The notes beneath the pieces were generated by a model. That model ran no database searches and was not told the DNA's origin. It was given only the letters and a program-made list of their open reading frames with translations. A stretch of 64,000 nucleotides of DNA from Rhodococcus sp. 1163. GTDB lineage: Bacteria > Actinomycetota > Actinomycetes > Mycobacteriales > Mycobacteriaceae. The position numbers and the translations under genes were made by a program. Position 1 is the stretch's first letter. Every line of letters starts with the position of its first letter. The stretch spans positions 36,637-100,636 of the forward strand of contig NZ_MKKX01000037.1 in the NCBI RefSeq assembly GCF_002091985.1. The letters are read 5' to 3'. This document shows positions 55,181-61,417 of this stretch, one piece after another.

Positions 55181-56130
55181 TCGAGAAGCCGTCACTACCG
55201 GACTTCGACGCGGACGACGTCGTCGAGAGTGCCGTCGTGTCACGATTGGCAGGCAACTGGAGCAAACGTGCCACTGTCAAGAAGAGCGAGCCCGACCTGG
55301 ACGATCTTTTCGACACCTCGAAGCATGACTACCCCGAAGCCTTGATCCCGTTCGCCGATCACGACGTCTACCGCACTCTTTCGGACACGACCCGGGCAAA
55401 GTTGCGAGCGTGGGGCTGGATCGCCTTCAACAAGAACGTCATGGACGTGGAACAGCATGTAGTACACCCAGGCTTTGCCCTACTCGCTCAGGATGCGTTC
55501 GACATCGGTATGGGCGACGTCCTGGCTGTTGCCGTCACGCAGGCCATGGTCGACGAGCAGTACCACACCCTTATGCACCTGAATGCGAGCGCGCTGACGC
55601 GTCGCAAGAGGGGCTGGGCCCTGCCGGAGCGGACCCTGCCACTCAGCGGCACAGTCCGCAGAAGGCACGCCACTCAGGCGAGAGCCGTCGATTCCAACGA
55701 GGCTGCGCTCAATTCACTGGCATTCATGACGGTGGCGGAGATATCGATTACGTCCTACCTGAATCTGATCGAAGACAACGCACTCATCCAACCGGTGAAT
55801 CGTGCCACTGTCGCTCTACACAATCGAGACGAGTACTGCCATGCGTCGATCGCCGACGAGATGGCCGCGATTGTGTTCGAATCCTTGAATTCGGGAGATC
55901 GTCGGATGTTTCTCGACGGTCTTGCCGACGGAATGGACGCATTTTCCAGCACCGATTTCTCGACTTGGTCTGCGATTCTCCACCAAGAAGGCATCGTCGG
56001 CGGGGATCTTATGCTGCGCGAAGTCGAGACGGACGGCAGTCGCAAGCAATTGGTTCAGGACTACGGCGGAATTCGATCATTGTGCAGGAAACTCGACGTA
56101 GAAGACGAAATCGGTATCGATTGGGCTTAG
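55177..56130 (+). CDS. AurF/CmlI-type diiron N-oxygenase
   Basis: 317 residues, helical diiron protein. All seven metal ligands of AurF have counterparts with matching spacing: Glu92, Glu127 and His130 (VDEQYH), Glu188, His215, Glu219 and His222 (HNRDEYCH). AurF oxidises p-aminobenzoate to p-nitrobenzoate and CmlI makes the nitro group of chloramphenicol (family knowledge), so this enzyme probably oxidises an arylamine. Translationally coupled to the TyrA/PapC-like gene. ATG 55177 is chosen because of the ATGA overlap; the frame is open 18 codons upstream. Some actinobacterial relatives have unknown substrates. Confidence 0.85.
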   Translation: MIEKPSLPDFDADDVVESAVVSRLAGNWSKRATVKKSEPDLDDLFDTSKHDYPEALIPFADHDVYRTLSDTTRAKLRAWGWIAFNKNVMDVEQHVVHPGFALLAQDAFDIGMGDVLAVAVTQAMVDEQYHTLMHLNASALTRRKRGWALPERTLPLSGTVRRRHATQARAVDSNEAALNSLAFMTVAEISITSYLNLIEDNALIQPVNRATVALHNRDEYCHASIADEMAAIVFESLNSGDRRMFLDGLADGMDAFSSTDFSTWSAILHQEGIVGGDLMLREVETDGSRKQLVQDYGGIRSLCRKLDVEDEIGIDWA

Positions 56131-56264
56131 ACACAAAATTGCGTTGGAGCAACCGGCAGGTAACGTTTCGACGTGGTGCACCCGATGAGTGACGTGAAGG
56201 ATGCCCCTCACAATTTGCTCCACTGCCCTTCTGCCCGCTCCAGAACCGACCGCACGGAGTATCG

Positions 56265-57308
56265 ATGCCCTTATCCGAGGACGTAGCTGTACTTGTGGAG
56301 GACGTCCACAAATCGTTCGGTGACGTTCATGCTCTCCGCGGGATCAGTTTCTCGGCGCCCAAAGGGACGGTTCTCGGAATCCTCGGCCCGAACGGCGCCG
56401 GTAAGACCACCGTTGTCAAGGTCCTCTCGACACTGCTCAGCCCGGACACGGGAAGAGCTCTGGTCGCTGGACACGACGTCGTCACCGATGCCGCATCGGT
56501 GCGTCGGTCGATCATGATGACCGGCCAGTATGCGGCGCTCGACGACACCTTGTCAGGCCGAGAGAACATCGAATTGTTCGGCCGTCTGATGGGCTTGGAC
56601 AAGAAGGCGTCGAAGACGCGGGCACTCGCACTTCTGGAAGAGTTCGATCTGGCCGACACCGGCAAGCGACCCGTCCGGGGCTATTCCGGTGGCATGCGTC
56701 GGCGAATCGACATCGCGTGCGGTCTCGTTGTCCGTCCCCAGGTGGTGTTTCTGGACGAGCCGACTACCGGACTCGATCCCCGGAGCCGCCAGGGCGTCTG
56801 GTCGCTCGTGGAAGCGCTGAAAGCACAGGGAATCACAGTCCTGCTCACCACTCAATATCTCGAGGAAGCCGATGTATTGAGCGACAACATCATCGTCATC
56901 GACAAGGGCACCGTCATCGCTGAGGGAACCTCGGACGAGTTGAAAGCTCGAACCGGTGGCAGTTACTGCGAAGTGGTCCCCCTCGACCCGTCGCAGTTGC
57001 AGCATGTCGCCCACGTGCTCGGCGAACTCCTTCCTCCCGCCAATCGCGTCGACCTCGGTCCGGAAGCGGTGCAACTCTCGGTCCCTGCCCCGGACGGTGC
57101 TGCAACTTTGTCCGAAATCTTGCGACGCATCGACACCGCTGGAATTGCCCTCGCCGACATCGCACTTCGCCGTCCCTCGCTCGATGATGTCTTCCTCACT
57201 CTGACCGGCCACTCACATTCGAGTGATGAAGAGGTTCCGGTTTCGACCGAGGTCGGGCCGCCTACGCCCCCAACTACACGGACCGGGTCCGAAGTCGAGT
57301 ACCGATGA
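56265..57308 (+). CDS. DrrA-type ABC transporter ATPase
   Basis: 347 residues: Walker A GILGPNGAGKTTVVKVL, Q-loop MMTGQYAALDDTLSGRENIE, signature YSGGMRRRIDIACGL, Walker B VVFLDEPTTGLDPRSR, H-loop replaced by the TTQYLEEAD variant seen in drug-resistance ATPases, and the C-terminal DrrA domain with the LRRPSLDDVFLTLTGH motif. Exports a hydrophobic product together with the next two genes. 134 bases after the oxygenase gene; overlaps the next gene by 4 bases. Confidence 0.92.
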   Translation: MPLSEDVAVLVEDVHKSFGDVHALRGISFSAPKGTVLGILGPNGAGKTTVVKVLSTLLSPDTGRALVAGHDVVTDAASVRRSIMMTGQYAALDDTLSGRENIELFGRLMGLDKKASKTRALALLEEFDLADTGKRPVRGYSGGMRRRIDIACGLVVRPQVVFLDEPTTGLDPRSRQGVWSLVEALKAQGITVLLTTQYLEEADVLSDNIIVIDKGTVIAEGTSDELKARTGGSYCEVVPLDPSQLQHVAHVLGELLPPANRVDLGPEAVQLSVPAPDGAATLSEILRRIDTAGIALADIALRRPSLDDVFLTLTGHSHSSDEEVPVSTEVGPPTPPTTRTGSEVEYR

Positions 57309-58150
57309 CGGCGACGAGCGCACGCACGCGTGTATCCGGTTCGGACCTTGTCAGCGGTTCTTCGATGTCCACTACCTCGGTCCGACGACAGGGCCGCCCG
57401 TCCGGCTTCGTTCAATGGCAGGTCCTGACGGCTCGGTCGGTATGGACAATGGTGCGTCACGGCGAGCTCGTGGTGGCGGTCATTGCACCGCTCATCTTCA
57501 CCGTCGGCTTCTACCTGCCACTCAAGTTCGTCATGCAACTTCAGGGTATCGATTACGCCCAGTTCTTGATGCCGATCATCGTGCTCCAGGCGATGGCGTT
57601 CACAGCGATCTCAGCGTCGCAACGTGCTTCGTCCGAATCGTTGAGTGGGCTCAATATGCGATTGCAGACCATGCCAGTAGTAGGCGCAGTCCCGCTGGTG
57701 TCACGGATCTCGTCCGGAGTCGTCCGATCAGTGGTGTCGCTGACGGCTGCCCTCTCATTCGGTTACGTCATCGGCTTCCGGTTCAGCGCGGGGTTGGGAC
57801 AGGCCGTCCTGTTCTGCACGTTCGCGTTGGCGATCAGCACGATGCTCTCGATCGGCGCAGACGCGATCGGCACTCTGTCGAAGAGTCCGGAATCGACCAG
57901 CCAAATGCTCACGCTTCCCCAGTTGATCCTCGGGATGGCTTCGTGCGGCTTCGTTCCCGAATCGGGGTTTCCCGAATGGATCCGACCCTGGGTGCGGAAT
58001 CAGCCGATCTCCCAATTTTCGTTCTCGATGCGCGACATGGCCGAGGGCGGCGTCAGTTTCCACGTACTGTTTCCATCGCTCATTTGGATTTTTGGATTGC
58101 TAGCGGTATTCATTCCCCTGGCCATGTGGGCTAGTTCGAGGCGCTCATGA
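57305..58150 (+). CDS. ABC-2 type permease, DrrB-like
   Basis: 281 residues with about six membrane helices (e.g. LVVAVIAPLIFTVGFYLPL) and the family region GFVPESGFPEWIRPWVRNQP before the last helix. The first 35 residues are a polar Ser/Thr/Arg-rich cytoplasmic segment. Overlaps both neighbouring transporter genes by 4 bases. Confidence 0.88.
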   Translation: MTATSARTRVSGSDLVSGSSMSTTSVRRQGRPSGFVQWQVLTARSVWTMVRHGELVVAVIAPLIFTVGFYLPLKFVMQLQGIDYAQFLMPIIVLQAMAFTAISASQRASSESLSGLNMRLQTMPVVGAVPLVSRISSGVVRSVVSLTAALSFGYVIGFRFSAGLGQAVLFCTFALAISTMLSIGADAIGTLSKSPESTSQMLTLPQLILGMASCGFVPESGFPEWIRPWVRNQPISQFSFSMRDMAEGGVSFHVLFPSLIWIFGLLAVFIPLAMWASSRRS

Positions 58151-59004
58151 CTGCCTCATCCATCGCGCCCGGTAGCACCCCGCCGGTAAGCCGATTGACG
58201 TTCCCGGAGCCGACCCTCGACTATGCCGAGAATTCTGCCCGCGCACTATGGGCGCACAGTCTGATTCAGTGCAAGCGGCTTCTCATCCGATGGACTCGCG
58301 ATCCGTCGACGATGATTCAGGCACTGCTCTACCCTGCCTTGACGCTCCTCATGTTCAGGATCGTGCTCGGCAACTCGATCTCCGCCGCGACCGGCTCACC
58401 GAGCGTGTACGGGACAGTTCCTATGATCGCGCTGGTCGGTGCGATGTTCGGATCGATCGTCAGTGCCGTCGGCTTGAAGGGCGAGAAGACGAGCGGTTTG
58501 CTCAGTCGGTTCGCGACTACGCCCACCCACCGAGCATCCGGTCTGGTCGGACGCATGATGGCCGAAGCCATTCGAGTGTTCGCGACGACGATCGTCATCG
58601 TCGCGGTGGGCATGGTCCTCGGTTTCCGCTTCAATCAGGGAATTCCTTCGGCTATTGCACTCTTGTTGCTACCGATTGCGTTCGGGATCGGCTTTGCGGT
58701 CATGGTGACATTCCTCGCCACCGTCGCTGGTCAAACTCCTCTCGTGGAGGTCGTCTCTATTGGCTGCACGTTGCTGATGTTCTTCAATTCCGGGTTCGTT
58801 CCAGTCGCTGCGTACCCACCGTGGCTCCAGCCCGTCGTAGCAGCTCAGCCCATGTCGTGCGCGGTCGACGCGATGCGCGGCCTATCCCTCGGCGGGCCAG
58901 TGTTGGTCCCGGTGCTGCAGACGCTCGCGTGGGCGGTCGGCATGGTGGCGGTATTTCTGTACCCCGCAATCCGAGGCTACAAGCGTGCGGCCGAGACTGG
59001 ATAG
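58147..59004 (+). CDS. ABC-2 type permease, DrrC-like
   Basis: 285 residues with about six membrane helices and the ABC-2 signature region NSGFVPVAAYPPWLQPVVAA followed by QPMSCAVDAMRGLSLGG. Second permease half, paired with the preceding one. A 10-bp inverted repeat begins at its stop codon. Confidence 0.88.
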   Translation: MTASSIAPGSTPPVSRLTFPEPTLDYAENSARALWAHSLIQCKRLLIRWTRDPSTMIQALLYPALTLLMFRIVLGNSISAATGSPSVYGTVPMIALVGAMFGSIVSAVGLKGEKTSGLLSRFATTPTHRASGLVGRMMAEAIRVFATTIVIVAVGMVLGFRFNQGIPSAIALLLLPIAFGIGFAVMVTFLATVAGQTPLVEVVSIGCTLLMFFNSGFVPVAAYPPWLQPVVAAQPMSCAVDAMRGLSLGGPVLVPVLQTLAWAVGMVAVFLYPAIRGYKRAAETG

Positions 59005-59049
59005 CAGGTAAAAGTTCACTTATCTACGCTTTCAGGTTGTTTTACCTGC
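59004..59049. other. 10-bp inverted repeat GCAGGTAAAA / TTTTACCTGC
   Basis: Perfect arms at 59004-59013 and 59040-59049 with a 26-base spacer, starting on the last base of the transporter stop codon and lying upstream of the lipase gene. Either a long-loop terminator or an operator for the lipase gene. Confidence 0.5.
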
Positions 59050-59156
59050 ACCCGGCGCTGTTATCGTGAGAGATCAACCGGAGACGAACCTCGCCTCTGG
59101 TTTTTGCTTTGAGCCGCCACTTCCGAGTAGTCGAACCGAACGAAGGGTCGTTGTAC

Positions 59157-60125
59157 GTGCCGAAACACAGAGGCAGGGTCGCCATAGCTCTCGCGTCCGC
59201 GGCGTTGATCTCACTGGGCAGTACAGCAGTTGCGACTCCGTTGGCCGCCGCAGAGGAGTCGGTTTCCCCGCTGCCTCTCGAGTTCTCCGACATGGGACCG
59301 GCCCCGGCAGGTGCGAACGACTGGTCGTGCGTCCCATCCGAAGCACACCCCCGTCCGGTGGTACTCGTACATGGCACCGGTGTGGATATGGCCACGACGT
59401 GGCAAACCATGGCGCCTGCATTAGCCGGCGAAGGCTACTGCGTGTACGCACTCGACTACGGCGCCGTGCAGACGCTACTCGACCCGAACCAAGTGATCTG
59501 GGGCCTCGGAGATATACCGGCGTCGGCAGCGCGTTTGGCTACGTTCATCGACGCGGTACTTGCTCGAACGGGCGCGCCGAAGGTAGACATCGTCGGTCAT
59601 TCGCAGGGCGGAACAGTTGCCCGCCAGTATCTGAAGTTCAACGGTGGCGTCGACGATGTCAATTCTTCCAACAGCAAGGTTGAGAACCTGGTGACGCTGG
59701 GTGGCACTAATCATGGCACCAACTTCGGCGGTATCGAGCAGATGTACCTGATCCTCGCCGCTGCTGGACTGGATCAGACGATCATCTCGGAAGTACTTTT
59801 CGGCCTGACCGGACTCGGCACTGCCGGTCGTCAGCAATTGATCGGCTCACCCACCCTGCAACGACTCAATGCAGGCGGCGAAGTCGAACCGGGAGTGCGG
59901 TACACGGTAGTGGGCACCAAGTTCGACAAAGTCGTCACACCTCCGGAAAGAACTTTCCTCGATCCGAGAGGTTCAGCCGAGGTCCGGAATATGTGGGTTC
60001 AGGACGGCTGTGAGTCCAACACAGTTCCGCATCAGGGCTTGACTTTCGATGATCGCGTCACCTATATCGTCCAATCCGCGCTCGATCCGACCTTCTCGAC
60101 CAAGAACGCCGCCCCATGTTCCTGA
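59157..60125 (+). CDS. Secreted triacylglycerol lipase/esterase (class 2 lipase family)
   Basis: 322 residues with a signal peptide (VPKHRGRVAIALASAALISL, then GSTAVATPLAAAEE). Mature part has the oxyanion motif PVVLVHGTGVDMATTW, nucleophile elbow GHSQGG, and NHGTNFGG after LVTLGGT, typical of the EstA/LipA class 2 lipases of actinobacteria. Four cysteines may form disulfides, consistent with export. GTG at 59157 follows GAAGGG by 9 bases; the frame is open 16 codons upstream. It is separated from the transporter genes by 152 bases and the inverted repeat, so it may be independent. Confidence 0.87.
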   Translation: MPKHRGRVAIALASAALISLGSTAVATPLAAAEESVSPLPLEFSDMGPAPAGANDWSCVPSEAHPRPVVLVHGTGVDMATTWQTMAPALAGEGYCVYALDYGAVQTLLDPNQVIWGLGDIPASAARLATFIDAVLARTGAPKVDIVGHSQGGTVARQYLKFNGGVDDVNSSNSKVENLVTLGGTNHGTNFGGIEQMYLILAAAGLDQTIISEVLFGLTGLGTAGRQQLIGSPTLQRLNAGGEVEPGVRYTVVGTKFDKVVTPPERTFLDPRGSAEVRNMWVQDGCESNTVPHQGLTFDDRVTYIVQSALDPTFSTKNAAPCS

Positions 60126-60160
60126 CTGGACAGTAGCGATACATTTCCCGCCGACATGAA

Positions 60161-60195
60161 AAGGCCCCATCCGTAGATTTCTCGGATGGGGCCTT
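60161..60195. terminator. Bidirectional terminator between lipase and mycolyltransferase
   Basis: Perfect 13-bp stem (60161-60173 with 60183-60195), 9-base loop, flanked by As on the left and TCCTTATT on the right, between convergent genes. Works as an intrinsic terminator in both directions. Confidence 0.8.
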
Positions 60196-60218
60196 CCTTA
60201 TTCTGTGGGTCTCTGCTG

Positions 60219-61283
60219 TCAGACCCCGAGCGATCGTGCGAGTACGGGCCACGAGTTCTTCAGATCGTCCTGCCAGTAGCCCCACGAGTGGCTCCCGGAA
60301 TCACGGAAGTTGAACGTGGCTGGGATGCCGAGTTCGCCCAAACGGTTGGCCATGTTGTGGGTGCAGTAGTTCGTGGCAGCTTCGATGACTCCACCGACGA
60401 TGACCTGGTTCGCCAGGGTGCCCGGCTTCCCGTTGATCTCGGGACCGTTCAAGTTGTCGTATTGCCCGGGCAATCCGTTGCCATTGGAGATGTAAAGTTC
60501 GAGGCCGCGAAGGCCTTCAGCGTGTACATAAGGATCGTTGTCGGCCCACATCGGATCGGTGGGCGGCCCCCACATGTTCAGTGTGTCGCCTCCACCCCAC
60601 GTTTCGGTGGTGAGCTTGACGAACTGCTGGCCGATCGGATCGCTGGTCTGAGCGCAACCACTGTATGCGGCTACACCCTTGTAGAGCCCCGGCGCGTTGA
60701 TCGCCAACTGCATAACCGAGGTGCCCGACGAAGACACACCGGCAATCGAATTCACGCCGTTCGTGCCGAGACCTGCATCGATCAGCGGGGGTAGTTCTTC
60801 GGTGAGGAACGTAGTCCACTTGTTGACACCGAGAACTGGGTCGGCCTGCTTCCAGTCGGTGTAGTAGCTCCATTTGCCACCGACTGGCGAGACCACGTTG
60901 ACGTTCTTGTCTGCGAAGAAGTCGATCGCATCCGTGCGGTAGCGCCAGGTTGCGCTGTCTTCACCGCCGCCCGCTCCATTGAGGAGGTAGAGAGTGGGGC
61001 GAGGAACGCTTGTGTCGGCCGGTCGCCATACGTCGAGCGGCACTTCCTTGTCCATCGCAGCGGAATAGACATAGACAATCAAATGCTGATCGTCCATGAC
61101 CTTGGTGTGGGTTATCTTCGAGCCGTTGGGTGCGCTCGGGTAGGCGTAGAGGTCTCCGTTGTCGGTGACTGGATCGGCCGAAGCCGTGAAACCACTTGCG
61201 GCAAGCGGCAGCAGAGCCATTGCCGCGGCTGCCACTGCTAACTTGGCACCCCTCGCCGAGGGACGTGAATTGACTCTCCGCAT
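60219..61283 (-). CDS. Antigen 85-type mycolyltransferase / esterase family protein
   Basis: 354 residues with a signal peptide (MRRVNSRPSARGAKLAVAAA to about TASADP). The mature domain is an alpha/beta hydrolase of the corynebacterial mycolyltransferase group: YLLNGAGGGEDSATWRYRTD, PVGGKWSYYTDWKQADPV, nucleophile in AGVSSSGTSVM, and the histidine in SGSHSWGYWQDDL. It transfers mycolic acids onto trehalose or arabinogalactan in the cell envelope (family knowledge). ATG at 61283 with AGGTAA upstream gives a standard signal peptide; ATG at 61310 is an alternative. Confidence 0.9.
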   Translation of the reverse strand: MRRVNSRPSARGAKLAVAAAAMALLPLAASGFTASADPVTDNGDLYAYPSAPNGSKITHTKVMDDQHLIVYVYSAAMDKEVPLDVWRPADTSVPRPTLYLLNGAGGGEDSATWRYRTDAIDFFADKNVNVVSPVGGKWSYYTDWKQADPVLGVNKWTTFLTEELPPLIDAGLGTNGVNSIAGVSSSGTSVMQLAINAPGLYKGVAAYSGCAQTSDPIGQQFVKLTTETWGGGDTLNMWGPPTDPMWADNDPYVHAEGLRGLELYISNGNGLPGQYDNLNGPEINGKPGTLANQVIVGGVIEAATNYCTHNMANRLGELGIPATFNFRDSGSHSWGYWQDDLKNSWPVLARSLGV

Positions 61284-61417
61284 AAATCGATTACCTAACT
61301 TGTTGGACATACCCTTGTGTGGGAATGCTGTCGGTCGTGCAACCTGCTGACGCGCAGGAACTACATCGATCCCCCCCGCGCACTGCACTAGCCGCAGAGT
61401 TTATCGTGTCTGTCTCA

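Noticed and set aside
53744..59004. Horizontal acquisition of the oxygenase/exporter genes as a mobile island
   Set aside because: No integrase, transposase, tRNA site or flanking repeats are visible, and base composition resembles the neighbours. Acquisition is possible but not supported here.
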